NCBI RefSeq assembly: GCF_001683915.1
Contig: NZ_LXTT01000130.1
Coordinates: 110,817 to 174,816 of the forward strand
Length of the DNA: 64,000 bases
From: Allomuricauda sp. CP2A
GTDB lineage: Bacteria > Bacteroidota > Bacteroidia > Flavobacteriales > Flavobacteriaceae
Direction: 5' to 3'
The position numbers were made by a program, and so were the translations under genes. Positions 1-8,885 of the stretch are shown here, one piece after another (positions within the stretch are counted from its first letter, which is position 1; every line of letters starts with the position of its first letter). The notes under the pieces are model-generated. The model made no database searches. It saw only the letters and a program-made list of their open reading frames with translations, and was not told the DNA's origin.

Positions 1-217
1 CATAAAACAAATCTTGATCCACATACCCTGCTTGGGCCATTAAATGCCTGATACTCAAAAAAGCGGTTCGGTGTGCTTCAGATTTCATGCCATCCATTCG
101 GTTTTGGCAATGTGGGGTCAATTCAATTCCATCGGCCAAATCCTGTTCTGTCTCGGTCACCTTCCAAATATAGACCGATGTTGTTGGCGAAACTGTTATG
201 GTTTTGTAAATGGGCAT
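1..217 (-). CDS. 4'-phosphopantetheinyl transferase superfamily protein, N-terminal 72 residues (runs off the left edge)
   Basis: An open frame read leftward from the ATG at 215-217 stays open to the window edge and begins MPIYKTITVSPTTSVYIWKV. This resembles the N-terminus of the small Sfp-type phosphopantetheinyl transferases that, as I recall, lie beside ahcY in Flavobacteriaceae. Such enzymes move the phosphopantetheine arm of CoA onto acyl or peptidyl carrier proteins. The catalytic Asp/Glu motifs would lie beyond the window, so activity cannot be judged. The gene is divergent from ahcY. A near -7 sequence (TAACTTTTG) directly abuts the start, so the transcript could have a very short leader. 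Frame and start are well supported; the family call is from N-terminal resemblance. Confidence 0.72.
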   Translation of the reverse strand, partial: MPIYKTITVSPTTSVYIWKVTETEQDLADGIELTPHCQNRMDGMKSEAHRTAFLSIRHLMAQAGYVDQDLFY

Positions 218-239
218 CAACAAAAGTTAAGCGAATTCG

Positions 240-247
240 TATCTTTG
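240..247 (+). promoter_or_regulatory. -7 promoter element for ahcY
   Basis: TATCTTTG is a perfect match to the Bacteroidota -7 consensus TAnnTTTG and lies 45 bases before the ahcY ATG. No good -33 TTTG is visible at the usual distance. Confidence 0.6.
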
Positions 248-292
248 TCGCACTAATAAAGCGAAGCTACAAAAGTAAATTTATATAAAGTT

Positions 293-1609
293 ATGAGCAC
301 AAAGACAATTCCGTATGTACCTTATAAGGTAAAGGACATTTCCCTGGCCCAATGGGGAAGAAAAGAGATTGAGCTTGCCGAGGCCGAAATGCCCGGACTT
401 ATGGCATTGCGTGAGGAATACGGTAAGGAACAGCCCTTGAAGGGCGCGCGAATTGCCGGTTGCCTACACATGACCATACAAACGGCTGTCTTGATCGAAA
501 CTTTGGTGGCCCTGGGCGCCGATGTTACCTGGAGTTCCTGTAACATTTTTTCAACCCAAGACCATGCTGCCGCAGCCATAGCAGCTGCCGGCATTCCCGT
601 CTATGCCTGGAAAGGCATGAACGAGGAAGAGTTTAACTGGTGCATTGAACAGACCTTGTTTTTTGGAGAAGACAGGCAGCCTTTAAATATGATCTTGGAT
701 GATGGGGGAGACCTCACCAATATGGTTTTTGACAAGTATCCTGAGTTGGCTGCGGGAATCCGGGGACTTTCTGAAGAGACCACAACGGGAGTCCACCGTT
801 TGTACGAACGAATGAAGAAGGGTACACTGCCCATGCCTGCCATTAATGTGAACGATTCCGTGACCAAGTCCAAATTTGATAACAAATACGGTTGTCGTGA
901 GAGTGCCGTGGATGCCATCAGAAGGGCTACCGATACCATGTTGGCCGGAAAACGTGTCGTAGTTGCCGGCTATGGGGATGTTGGAAAAGGAACCGCTGCT
1001 TCTTTCCGAGGCGCGGGTGCCATTGTTACCGTTACTGAAATTGACCCCATTTGTGCCCTACAGGCCTGCATGGACGGTTTTGAGGTGAAAAAGTTGGAAA
1101 ACGTTATCTCCAATGCCGATGTGGTCATTACCGCCACAGGGAACAAGGATATTATCCGTGAAGAGCATTTCCGTGCTTTGAAGGACAAGGCCATTGTCTG
1201 CAATATTGGCCATTTTGACAATGAAATTGACATGGCCTGGTTGAATGGGGCTTATGGAAATACCAAGGATGAAATAAAACCACAGGTGGACAAGTACACC
1301 ATCAATGGCAAGGACCTCATTGTTTTGGCCGAAGGCCGATTGGTAAATTTGGGCTGTGCCACAGGGCATCCCAGTTTTGTGATGAGCAACTCGTTCACCA
1401 ACCAAACATTGGCACAGATTGAGCTTTGGAACCACAGCGACAAATACGAAAACGAGGTATACATGCTTCCCAAGCATTTGGATGAAAAAGTGGCCCAATT
1501 GCATTTGGCCCGTTTAGGTGCGGAGCTCACCGAGCTTAAGGAAGACCAAGCGGAATATATCGGTGTAGAAGTAAAAGGACCGTTTAAGCCGGATTATTAT
1601 CGCTATTAA
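293..1609 (+). CDS. ahcY: adenosylhomocysteinase (S-adenosyl-L-homocysteine hydrolase)
   Basis: This cytosolic NAD-dependent enzyme reversibly splits S-adenosylhomocysteine into adenosine and homocysteine, removing the inhibitory by-product of SAM-dependent methylation. The 438-residue protein is full length for the family. It shows the N-terminal substrate region with GCLHMT (His59), the [11 protein letters not shown] segment around residues 187-197 that carries the catalytic Lys/Asp residues, and a Rossmann NAD-binding loop GYGDVGKG near 226-233. The C-terminus is the typical KPDYYRY. It is transcribed alone, divergent from the phosphopantetheinyl transferase gene, and ends at a bidirectional terminator. 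The ATG start is supported by a -7 element 45 bases upstream. Confidence 0.98.
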   Translation: MSTKTIPYVPYKVKDISLAQWGRKEIELAEAEMPGLMALREEYGKEQPLKGARIAGCLHMTIQTAVLIETLVALGADVTWSSCNIFSTQDHAAAAIAAAGIPVYAWKGMNEEEFNWCIEQTLFFGEDRQPLNMILDDGGDLTNMVFDKYPELAAGIRGLSEETTTGVHRLYERMKKGTLPMPAINVNDSVTKSKFDNKYGCRESAVDAIRRATDTMLAGKRVVVAGYGDVGKGTAASFRGAGAIVTVTEIDPICALQACMDGFEVKKLENVISNADVVITATGNKDIIREEHFRALKDKAIVCNIGHFDNEIDMAWLNGAYGNTKDEIKPQVDKYTINGKDLIVLAEGRLVNLGCATGHPSFVMSNSFTNQTLAQIELWNHSDKYENEVYMLPKHLDEKVAQLHLARLGAELTELKEDQAEYIGVEVKGPFKPDYYRY

Positions 1610-1631
1610 GCATAAAAAGTTTTTATAAAAC

Positions 1632-1663
1632 AAAAAACCCATGGCAAACACCATGGGTTTTTT
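1632..1663. terminator. bidirectional intrinsic terminator between ahcY and the convergent lipoprotein gene
   Basis: A perfect 13-bp inverted repeat (AAAAAACCCATGG / CCATGGGTTTTTT) with a 6-base loop lies between two converging genes. The A and T runs give a U-tract on either strand. Confidence 0.85.
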
Positions 1664-1677
1664 AGTGGGTTTTGGTT

Positions 1678-2256
1678 TTAATCCGCCAAAAGGCTTTCGG
1701 AATAATAACAGGTCTTATTTTCTTGTAGAATGGCCAATCCCTCTTCCCTAGTGGTCATAGGGTCAATTTTGATTTTCTCTCCATTGGGCATGTATACAAT
1801 GTAGAAACCTTCTTCAAAAGAGGATAGTTTGATCACTTCCCCGTTGGGACGGATGGCATTCCACGATTTTTCATCTGGTTTGTACACCAAATCTATTTTC
1901 TTCCCTTTTTTAGGGCCATCCACTACAGTGACCTGAATCCTGTTCTGGGTCGCCACCATTTTAAAGGTGTTTCCGTCGTGTTCGACCATTTGGGTCTCAG
2001 ATTCCCCAGGTTTCATGGCAATGGGGTTAGATCCCGACCAAAACTCGATTACGTTGAAAATAAGCACATCTCCAAGAAAAAACAGTCCATAAACAGGAAC
2101 GATGTTCAGTCCCCAAAAAATTAGGTTGTCCAAAAACTTACTGTCCGTGGCTCCTTGGTTCCAATCCTTAAGATTATTGAATGCCTTGAATGAACCCAAA
2201 CAGCTTGAGAACAAAATAGCAGAAGATAATAACAAACACGTGGTGAATTTTTTCAT
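1678..2256 (-). CDS. DUF3332-like lipoprotein
   Basis: The 192-residue product starts with a lipoprotein signal peptide whose lipobox ends FSSC (Cys19), so it should be anchored in the cell envelope. After the lipobox comes CLGSFKAFNNLKDWN, then a hydrophobic stretch (about residues 45-72, LIFWGLNIVPVYGLFFLGDVLIF) and a soluble C-terminal half. The start and pattern fit the DUF3332 family of envelope proteins, whose function is unknown. It is a single-gene unit facing ahcY. The sequence TAGCTTTA upstream is a one-mismatch -7 element. I can assign the family with moderate confidence and no biochemical role. Confidence 0.75.
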   Translation of the reverse strand: MKKFTTCLLLSSAILFSSCLGSFKAFNNLKDWNQGATDSKFLDNLIFWGLNIVPVYGLFFLGDVLIFNVIEFWSGSNPIAMKPGESETQMVEHDGNTFKMVATQNRIQVTVVDGPKKGKKIDLVYKPDEKSWNAIRPNGEVIKLSSFEEGFYIVYMPNGEKIKIDPMTTREEGLAILQENKTCYYSESLLAD

Positions 2257-2408
2257 GGTACTAAGATTTATAGTTAATGTTCTTAAAGCTACGAAAAGGT
2301 TTTAAAATTTAATGTGTTAGCTACCATCGCTTTTGGGCGAAAAATTCAAATTCCAACAAATTCAAATCATTTTTCCGCACAAATGATTACATTGTTTTCC
2401 AAATCAAA

Positions 2409-3542
2409 ATGGAAAAAACAGTAGCGACAATGGCCAAAGATTGGTACGAAATCAAAAATGTGGAAACGGTAGACTCCCCTTCGATAGCTTTGTACTTGGA
2501 ACATCTCAACTACAACATCAATGAGATGATTACCTTGATGGACGGCCAAACTGAAAGACTGATGCCGCATATCAAAACCAACAAAATGCCCAAGGTAATG
2601 GAGCTATTGTTGGAGTCGGGAATCACTAATTTTAAGGCTTCCACCATTGCTGAGGCTGAAATTGCAGCTGAGGCCGGGGCTAATTCCGTTTTAATTGCCC
2701 ACCAACTGGTTGGTCCCAAAATAGACCGCCTTTTGCGTTTGGTCAAACACTATCCCGAAACCCAGTTTTGCACCATTTTGGATAACGAGGATAGCGCAGA
2801 GCTTTTGAACCAAAAAGCGTTGGGGCAAGAACTTACCGTCCCTATTTATATTGACATCAACAATGGCATGGACCGTTCCGGAATTGAAATTGGTCCGGGA
2901 TTGGATGAGCTTATGGCGTATTTGAAAATATGCAAGTCATTGGTTTTCAAAGGACTTCATGCCTATGATGGTCATTTAAGAGATCCTGATTTTACGGTTC
3001 GGAACCAAAAGATAGAAAAAGGGGTGAAAGACGTTGAAATCTATTTTGAAGCGTTGCGAGACGATTATCCCCAAGCCGAATTGATCTGTGGGGGGACGCC
3101 TTCGTTCACTTCGCATTTACGAAAAGAAAAAAGAATAACCAGCCCGGGCACTTGTGTGCTTTGGGATTGGGGGTATAGTGAAAAGTTGACCGAGCAAAAT
3201 TTTAAATACGCTGCCCTTTTGGTAACCCGGGTCATTTCCAAACCTACAGAGGGAATTATTACTGTGGATTTAGGCCATAAATCGGTTGCTGCGGAAAACC
3301 CCATTGACAAACGGGTAAAATTCCTGAACCTGGACAACTACGAGCTGCTTTCACAAAGTGAAGAGCACGGTGTGATCAAGGTAAAAGATTGGGACAAATA
3401 CAACGTTGGGGATGTATTTTATGGAGTTCCCTATCACATCTGCCCGACCATTAATCTGCACGATGAGGTTTCCGTTATAGAAAATGGATTGAAAACCGAT
3501 TCGTGGGAAATCACAGCCCGAAAACGGAAATTGCGCTTCTAA
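2409..3542 (+). CDS. D-threonine aldolase / D-serine dehydratase family PLP enzyme
   Basis: This is a fold-type III (alanine racemase-like) PLP enzyme acting on D-hydroxy amino acids. The expected PLP lysine is Lys56 in PHIKT, and an N-terminal TIM-barrel is followed by a C-terminal beta domain. The metal site reads YHICPT, giving His343-x-Cys345. Known D-serine dehydratases bind zinc through a His-x-Cys pair, whereas D-threonine aldolases use His-x-Asp, so this residue choice leans toward the dehydratase type; that is inference. At 377 residues it is full length. The start could also be the in-frame ATG at 2430. It is monocistronic, with no neighbour hinting at a pathway. Confidence 0.85.
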   Translation: MEKTVATMAKDWYEIKNVETVDSPSIALYLEHLNYNINEMITLMDGQTERLMPHIKTNKMPKVMELLLESGITNFKASTIAEAEIAAEAGANSVLIAHQLVGPKIDRLLRLVKHYPETQFCTILDNEDSAELLNQKALGQELTVPIYIDINNGMDRSGIEIGPGLDELMAYLKICKSLVFKGLHAYDGHLRDPDFTVRNQKIEKGVKDVEIYFEALRDDYPQAELICGGTPSFTSHLRKEKRITSPGTCVLWDWGYSEKLTEQNFKYAALLVTRVISKPTEGIITVDLGHKSVAAENPIDKRVKFLNLDNYELLSQSEEHGVIKVKDWDKYNVGDVFYGVPYHICPTINLHDEVSVIENGLKTDSWEITARKRKLRF

Positions 3543-3680
3543 TCCAAGTCCAAAAATTTGCCCAAATCGTAAAAATAGAAGTTTATTTGGTCGTTCTAAG
3601 CTGGGAAAAGGCTATTCAGGCTGTTCTCCCCCACCAACATCACCTTTCGGCAATGACACACCTAAAATTAATGGTAAACA

Positions 3681-3708
3681 AAAAAGGCCCCGCTATTGCG
3701 GAGCCTTT
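3681..3708 (-). terminator. terminator after rplU-rpmA
   Basis: AAAGGCCCCGC and GCGGAGCCTTT form a stem with one mismatch and a 4-base loop. On the minus strand it is followed by a T-rich tract, placing it just after rpmA. The bases from 3543 to this point hold nothing else I can recognise. Confidence 0.7.
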
Positions 3709-3731
3709 CAATTGAATATTATTGTTGCTTG

Positions 3732-3992
3732 TTAAGCTTCAAAAGGTTCGATGGAAACATAGGATTTACCACCTACTTTTTTCTCAAACTTAACCAAGCC
3801 ATCTACTTTGGCATGCAAAGTATGGTCTTTTCCTGCGTAAACATTATCGCCAGGATTGTGCTTGGTACCACGTTGTCTAACAATGATGTTGCCGGCAACA
3901 GCTGCCTGACCACCAAAAATCTTAACGCCCAAGCGTTTCGATTCTGATTCTCTACCGTTTTTTGAACTACCTACACCTTTCTTGTGAGCCAT
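3732..3992 (-). CDS. rpmA: 50S ribosomal protein L27 (bL27)
   Basis: The 86-residue product has the conserved N-terminus [16 protein letters not shown] and the [22 protein letters not shown] core. In the 50S subunit the N-terminal tail of bL27 reaches toward the peptidyl-transferase centre. No Firmicute-type cleavable N-terminal extension is present: the protein begins directly with MAHKK. It is the second gene of the rplU-rpmA operon, 24 bases after rplU, and is followed by a terminator. Confidence 0.97.
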   Translation of the reverse strand: MAHKKGVGSSKNGRESESKRLGVKIFGGQAAVAGNIIVRQRGTKHNPGDNVYAGKDHTLHAKVDGLVKFEKKVGGKSYVSIEPFEA

Positions 3993-4016
3993 GATATATA
4001 AATTTTAGTTCGTGTC

Positions 4017-4565
4017 TTATTTACTTAACGCTTCAATCAACTCGGCTTTCTTCATGGAAGAGTAACCGGTAATTTCCTTGGCTTTTGCCATTTCCTTCAA
4101 CTCTGCTACAGTTTTGGAGCTCAAGTCCTCGGTAGCCTTTGCTTTTGGAGCTTCTTTTTTTGGAGCTTCTACCTTTTTGGCTTCGGCCTTCTTAGGCTCA
4201 GCAGCAGGTTTTTCCTCAGTTTTGGCCTTGGTAGGAGCGGCTTTTTTAGCTCCTTTGGCCACGATACCTTCAACAACGATTTCAGTCAAATATTGTCTGT
4301 GACCGTTTTTCTTTTGGTATCCTTTACGTCTTTTCTTTTTGAAGACGATTACCTTATCTCCCTTAAGGTGTTTAACAACTTTGGCCTCAACAGCCGCACC
4401 TTCTATGACCGGGGCGCCAATGGTAACGTTACCATTATCATCCAAAAGAAGCACTTTGTCAAAAGTAACTTTTTTACCTTCTTCGGTCTGCAAACGGTGA
4501 ACGTACACTTTCTGGTCTTTTGCAACTTTAAATTGCTGCCCTGCCATCTCTACAATTGCGTACAT
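4017..4565 (-). CDS. rplU: 50S ribosomal protein L21 (bL21) with C-terminal Rho_N/SAP-like extension
   Basis: Residues 1-103 are a normal bL21 (MYAIVEMAGQQFKV at the start, KKKRRKGYQKKNGHRQ at about 76-91), which binds 23S rRNA in the large subunit. The usual protein is about 100 residues; this one has 182. The extra part is a Lys/Ala/Glu/Pro-rich linker (about 104-147) and a small helical module (about 148-182, LSSKTVAELKEMAKAKEI then MKKAELIEAL). The module resembles the helix-extended-helix Rho N-terminal/SAP type that binds nucleic acid. The first gene of rplU-rpmA, it has a strong promoter match 50 bases upstream. The role of the tail is not known to me. Confidence 0.95.
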   Translation of the reverse strand: MYAIVEMAGQQFKVAKDQKVYVHRLQTEEGKKVTFDKVLLLDDNGNVTIGAPVIEGAAVEAKVVKHLKGDKVIVFKKKRRKGYQKKNGHRQYLTEIVVEGIVAKGAKKAAPTKAKTEEKPAAEPKKAEAKKVEAPKKEAPKAKATEDLSSKTVAELKEMAKAKEITGYSSMKKAELIEALSK

Positions 4566-4615
4566 AATGCGTTAATTAGATTAAATTTATGGTCGCTTTA
4601 TCAAATTAGCGGGTG

Positions 4616-4645
4616 CAAATATACTGCTAAATCATTAATCTACAA
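4616..4645 (-). promoter_or_regulatory. promoter of rplU-rpmA
   Basis: On the minus strand, TTG (forward 4643-4645), a 19-base spacer and TATATTTG (4616-4623) match the Bacteroidota -33/-7 arrangement, about 50 bases before rplU. Confidence 0.72.
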
Positions 4646-4668
4646 GTATAATATCCCTCTTTGGGGCA

Positions 4669-5115
4669 TTATTTTTTCTGATTTTTGGTGGATTTAAACA
4701 GTTGCATAAAGGAAAGCGTCAAAACCAAGGTGGTGGCAAAACCCATAATAGCTACCGTAAAGAAAACAATCCCTTGAAAGTTTTTATAGTCCTTGGACCA
4801 CACTTTGGAGAGTTCATCCAAATAGGCGCTGTCCAACTCCGTACTATAAAAAGCGAAGAAAATGGTGAACAACAGGGTAGCTATAAATCCTGTGGTGATG
4901 CCTGCGGTAAATCCATTTCCATAATTGAACCCCTTGCCTTGTCTAAGCTTCGTGTACTTAATGGTTTCATAAATGCCGAACCCGGTAATGACCCCGTTGA
5001 ACAGGCTAAAGAACACATTGGTGTGCTTTCCCATAAGGGACAAGATCAAAAAATACGCAATAAGAACAGCACTTGTAACTATCCCAAAACGAATGGGAAG
5101 GGTTAAATTTTTCAT
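4669..5115 (-). CDS. DUF4199 domain-containing membrane protein
   Basis: The 148-residue protein has four predicted membrane segments: about residues 11-29, 33-48, 73-90 and 116-136. Between the second and third is a short charged loop (TIKYTKLRQGKGFNYGNGF). The layout matches the DUF4199 family common in Bacteroidota, whose function is unknown. It lies upstream of rplU on the same strand, about 100 bases away, with the rplU promoter in between, so it is probably a separate unit. No catalytic residues stand out. Confidence 0.85.
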   Translation of the reverse strand: MKNLTLPIRFGIVTSAVLIAYFLILSLMGKHTNVFFSLFNGVITGFGIYETIKYTKLRQGKGFNYGNGFTAGITTGFIATLLFTIFFAFYSTELDSAYLDELSKVWSKDYKNFQGIVFFTVAIMGFATTLVLTLSFMQLFKSTKNQKK

Positions 5116-5305
5116 CTCGTTTTATTTTTGGATGCGATGTTTAATTTACTGAATGTTTACGAATTATCCCATACATTCTTTTAAAGACTTGTCCTCCCTT
5201 ATTTATTCCGCTTGCAAATTTTGTTCTATATTTAACCTAACATCAATCAAATAATCAATACCAACCTCAGTAGTACATCGTATACCAACATTAAAATTAC
5301 GTATT

Positions 5306-6628
5306 ATGAAAAGACGTTTATTAGCTGTGCTTTTCATACTTGCCATGGGCAACTTCATTGCAGCACAAGAAGTAGCTTTTGAAGAGTATGATCTGGACAA
5401 TGGCCTGCATGTGATCCTGCATCAGGACAACGGCGCACCTGTGGTTACCACATCGGTTATGTACCATGTGGGATCTAAGGATGAAGACCCCGACAAAACG
5501 GGTTTTGCCCACTTTTTTGAACACTTATTGTTTGAAGGAACCAAAAACATTGAACGAGGTGAATGGGACCAAATTGTTGCTTCCAATGGAGGTAGGCATA
5601 ATGCCAACACCTTTTTGGATCGCACCTATTATTATGAAGTTTTCCCTTCCAACAGTTTGGAAGTTGGCCTTTGGCTGGAATCGGAACGGTTGATGCATCC
5701 GATCATTGGTCAAGTTGGCGTAGATACCCAGAAAGAAGTGGTGCAAGAAGAAAGAAGGCTCAGAACGGACAATGCTCCTTACGGTGCATTTTTTGAGCAA
5801 ATCTTGAAGAATCTTTACACGGACCACCGATACCGCTGGGGAGTTATCGGTTCCTTAGATCATTTGGCAAGCGCCACGTTGGACGATTTTAAAAAGTTCA
5901 ATAAAACCTATTATGTGCCCAATAACGCTGTTTTGGTCATAGCCGGCGATTTTGAGACCGCCAAAACCAAAAAGATGATCGAGGATTATTTTGGACCTAT
6001 TCCAAGAGGTGCCGAAATCGAGCGTCCCAACGTTAAGGAAGAACCTATTACAAATACCAAGTTTGCAAAATATCACGACCCCAACATTCAAATCCCTGCA
6101 ATTTTGTTGGCTTATAGAACACCGGGGCAGGGACAACGGGATGCTTATGTCATCAACATGATTTCTACTTATTTAAGTGATGGGGAAAGCTCCAAACTCT
6201 ACAAAAAATTGGTGGACGAGAAAAAAATGGCACTGCAAATACTTTCCGTGCCTGTTGATGCGGAAGATTACAGCTCCTACATCGTTGGGGGCCTTCCGGT
6301 TGGGGAAAATTCCATTCAGGACATCAAAAAAGAGATCGATGAAGAAATCTTAAAACTTCAAATGGAGTTGATTTCCGAAAAAGATTACCAAAAACTTCAG
6401 AACAAGTTCGAGAACCAATTTGTAAATGCCAACAGTAGTGTTGAGGGCATCGCCAACTCATTGGCAGAAAATTATATGCTGAAGGACGACACCAACCTCA
6501 TCAACACCGAGATTGATATTTACCGTTCCATTACCCGCGAGGAAATCATGGAGGTGGCCAAAAAATATTTAAAGGTAAACCAACGATTGGAATTGGAGTA
6601 TTTACCAGAACAAAAAGACGCTAATTAA
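5306..6628 (+). CDS. M16 family zinc metallopeptidase, catalytic subunit
   Basis: This is a pitrilysin-family protease of the mitochondrial-processing-peptidase type, exported by an N-terminal signal peptide ending near AAQE (residue 21). The inverted zinc motif HFFEH is at residues 69-73, and the third ligand is expected in KEVVQEERR near Glu148/149. At 440 residues it is about the size of a two-domain half enzyme. Its stop is followed one base later by the start of a second M16 protein lacking the zinc motif. The pair looks like an obligate heterodimer with this protein as the active partner, as in known bacterial and mitochondrial examples. Periplasmic location is inferred. Confidence 0.93.
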   Translation: MKRRLLAVLFILAMGNFIAAQEVAFEEYDLDNGLHVILHQDNGAPVVTTSVMYHVGSKDEDPDKTGFAHFFEHLLFEGTKNIERGEWDQIVASNGGRHNANTFLDRTYYYEVFPSNSLEVGLWLESERLMHPIIGQVGVDTQKEVVQEERRLRTDNAPYGAFFEQILKNLYTDHRYRWGVIGSLDHLASATLDDFKKFNKTYYVPNNAVLVIAGDFETAKTKKMIEDYFGPIPRGAEIERPNVKEEPITNTKFAKYHDPNIQIPAILLAYRTPGQGQRDAYVINMISTYLSDGESSKLYKKLVDEKKMALQILSVPVDAEDYSSYIVGGLPVGENSIQDIKKEIDEEILKLQMELISEKDYQKLQNKFENQFVNANSSVEGIANSLAENYMLKDDTNLINTEIDIYRSITREEIMEVAKKYLKVNQRLELEYLPEQKDAN

Positions 6629-6629
6629 G

Positions 6630-8702
6630 ATGAAAAAGTATTTAATTTTAACTGTGCTGTCTTTATTTATGACGGCCTCATACGCACAAATTGATAGGAG
6701 TACGCCACCAGAAGCTGGTCCTGCTCCCAAGATCAACTTAAAAGAGCCTGCCCGTTTTGAGCTTAAAAATGGCTTGAAGGTCCTCGTCGTGGAAAACCAC
6801 AAATTACCCAGGGTCCGTATTCAGCTTTCCATCGACAACCCACCTATTTTAGAGGGTGACAAAGCTGGGGTATCCGCACTTACGGGAAGCATGTTGGGCA
6901 AAGGTTCCAAAAACATTCCCAAAGATGAATTCTACGAAGAAGTGGATTTCTTGGGAGCCAACATTTACATTGGTGATCAAAGTGCATTTGCAAGTTCTTT
7001 GTCCAAATATTTCCCAAGAATCTTGGAATTGATGGCCGATGCCGCACTCAATCCGGATTTCCTTCAAGAAGAATTTGAAAAGGAAAAAGAGAAAATCATT
7101 ACAGGAATCAAATCCGAGGAAAAAGACGTTTCCGCCATTGCGGACAGGGTTCAATTGGCCTTGGCCTACGGAAAAAACCACCCCTTTGGTGAATTTATGA
7201 CCGAGGAGACCGTTAACAATGTGACCCTAGTCGATGTGGAGCAATTCTACCGGTCTTATTTTGTTCCCGCCAACGCTTATTTGGTCGTAATCGGTGATGT
7301 AGAATTTGAAAACGTGAAAGATTTGGTGACCAAGGCGTTCACACCATGGTCCAAAGCAGCACCGCCATCTTTTAGCTATTCCGACCCAAAAGATGTGCAG
7401 TACACCCAAATCAACTTTGTTGATGTGCCCAACGCCGTGCAGTCCGAAGTTGCGGTGGAAAACATCACCCACCTAAAAATGAAGGACGAGGACTACCTTG
7501 ATGCACTCTTGGCCAATAGAATTTTAGGGGGAGGTTCACAGGCCCGTTTGTTCAAAAACTTAAGAGAGGACAAAGGGTACACCTACGGTTCCTATTCCGG
7601 TTTAAGGGCCAATAAATTCAGTCCAATGCGTTTTAACGCCTATGCGCAAGTCAGAAATACCGTTACCGATAGCTCCGTGGTCGAAATCTTGAAAGAGATA
7701 GATAAAATGACCTCAGAGCCCGTCTCCGATGAAGAACTGGCAAACGCAAAGGCCAAATATGCAGGAAGTTTTGTGATGGCCCTCGAAAAACCTGAAACCG
7801 TTGCCGAATACGCATTAAATATTGAAACCGAGGACCTTCCAAAGAATTTTTATGAAACCTATCTGGAACGATTGGATGCCATTACCAAAGAAGATGTGCT
7901 CCAAGCAGCCAAAAAGCACTTTTCCACCACCAATGCCCGCGTGGTTGTTACCGGAAAGGGAAGCGATGTTTTGGAAAACTTGGAAAAAGTACGCTTCAAC
8001 GGGAAAGAGGTTCCTGTCCTGTATTATGATAAATATGCCAACAAAACCGAAAAGCCAGCGTATAATGTGGCAATTCCGGAAGGCATGAGTGCAAACATGG
8101 TCTTGGAAAACTATATTGAAGCCATTGGAGGAAAGGCCAAATTGGAAGCGGTTGAGTCCTATGCCATGATCGCCGAAGCCGAAATGCAGGGCACAACCTT
8201 GGAACTTGAGATGAAGAAGACCTCCCAAGACCAATTCATGCAAGACATAAAAGTACAGGGCAACTCCATGCAAAAACAAGTTTTGGACGGTGATTCGGGT
8301 TATATGGTGGTGCAAGGGCAGCGAAAAGACCTCTCACCTGAAGAAATTGCAAAAATCAAGGAAGAATCTGCCGCTTTTCCCGAGCTTAACTACTTAACCG
8401 CAGGAGATGTTTCCCTAGAAGGCATTGGGCCTGTTGGTGACAAAAAAGCCTATAAGCTGAAGATTACCGACAAAAAGACGGCTTATTATGATACCGAATC
8501 CGGTTTAAAGGTTCAGGAAGTATCAGTAGAAGAGATACAGGGGCAACAAATGCAGAACATAGTAGGGTACGATGACTACCAAGAAGTATCCGGAGTCAAA
8601 TTTCCCTTTAAATTATCACAGAGCATGGGGCCACAAAACTTTGAATTTACTGTGAAGGAACTCAAGGTGAATGAAGGGGTAAGTGCTTCGGATTTCAAAT
8701 AA
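6630..8702 (+). CDS. M16 family protein, non-catalytic subunit with extra C-terminal domain
   Basis: The second gene of the M16 operon encodes 690 residues with a signal peptide (cleavage near SYAQ). Where the zinc motif HxxEH should be, it reads AGVSALTGSMLGKGSKN, so the metal site is lost. The later NLREDKGYTYG segment keeps the Arg/Tyr-type substrate-side motif seen in inactive partner subunits. After the two M16 domains (to about residue 450) is a further ~220-residue domain that resembles periplasmic lipid- or lipoprotein-carrier-like beta proteins; that resemblance is tentative. It begins one base after its partner's stop, implying translational coupling and a heterodimer. Confidence 0.9.
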   Translation: MKKYLILTVLSLFMTASYAQIDRSTPPEAGPAPKINLKEPARFELKNGLKVLVVENHKLPRVRIQLSIDNPPILEGDKAGVSALTGSMLGKGSKNIPKDEFYEEVDFLGANIYIGDQSAFASSLSKYFPRILELMADAALNPDFLQEEFEKEKEKIITGIKSEEKDVSAIADRVQLALAYGKNHPFGEFMTEETVNNVTLVDVEQFYRSYFVPANAYLVVIGDVEFENVKDLVTKAFTPWSKAAPPSFSYSDPKDVQYTQINFVDVPNAVQSEVAVENITHLKMKDEDYLDALLANRILGGGSQARLFKNLREDKGYTYGSYSGLRANKFSPMRFNAYAQVRNTVTDSSVVEILKEIDKMTSEPVSDEELANAKAKYAGSFVMALEKPETVAEYALNIETEDLPKNFYETYLERLDAITKEDVLQAAKKHFSTTNARVVVTGKGSDVLENLEKVRFNGKEVPVLYYDKYANKTEKPAYNVAIPEGMSANMVLENYIEAIGGKAKLEAVESYAMIAEAEMQGTTLELEMKKTSQDQFMQDIKVQGNSMQKQVLDGDSGYMVVQGQRKDLSPEEIAKIKEESAAFPELNYLTAGDVSLEGIGPVGDKKAYKLKITDKKTAYYDTESGLKVQEVSVEEIQGQQMQNIVGYDDYQEVSGVKFPFKLSQSMGPQNFEFTVKELKVNEGVSASDFK

Positions 8703-8714
8703 TAAATGAAAAAG

Positions 8715-8864
8715 TGTTGTCCAAAAGCTCACGTTAGTCAGTTCGAACGCAGTCGAGAACCCAATAAAATTTGTATAAGCAAAGGGTTTCGACTTTAGTT
8801 TATCCTGAGCGTAGCCGAAGGGCTCAACCTGACATGGTTAAAGTTAAATGGCTTTTGGACAACA
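8715..8864. repeat. nested inverted repeat / terminator carrying a dispersed flavobacterial repeat
   Basis: The outer arms TGTTGTCCAAAAGC (8715-8728) and GCTTTTGGACAACA (8851-8864) are a perfect 14-bp inverted repeat between two converging genes. They enclose a second layer: CAGTTCGAACGCAGTCGAGA near 8739-8758, a smaller inverted pair GTCGAGAACCC / GGGTTTCGAC, and CCTGAGCGTAGCCGAAGGG near 8804-8822. The inner cores belong to the same repeat type seen at 23296 and 28469. It looks like a terminator hairpin whose loop received a mobile repeat. Confidence 0.7.
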
Positions 8865-8885
8865 TCTTTTATTTGTGCCTATCTT

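Noticed and set aside
3543..3680. Small gene between the D-amino-acid enzyme and rpmA
   Set aside because: Short open frames there have no good start, promoter or recognisable product; it is treated as plain intergenic DNA.
4122..4250. Lys/Ala-rich end of rplU as a frameshift or sequencing artefact
   Set aside because: The frame stays open into an ordered helical module with a normal stop, so it is a real extension.
6840..6920. Broken protease because the second M16 protein lacks HxxEH
   Set aside because: The protein is full length, keeps the partner-type Arg/Tyr motif and is one base from an intact M16 gene, the standard layout of active/inactive pairs.
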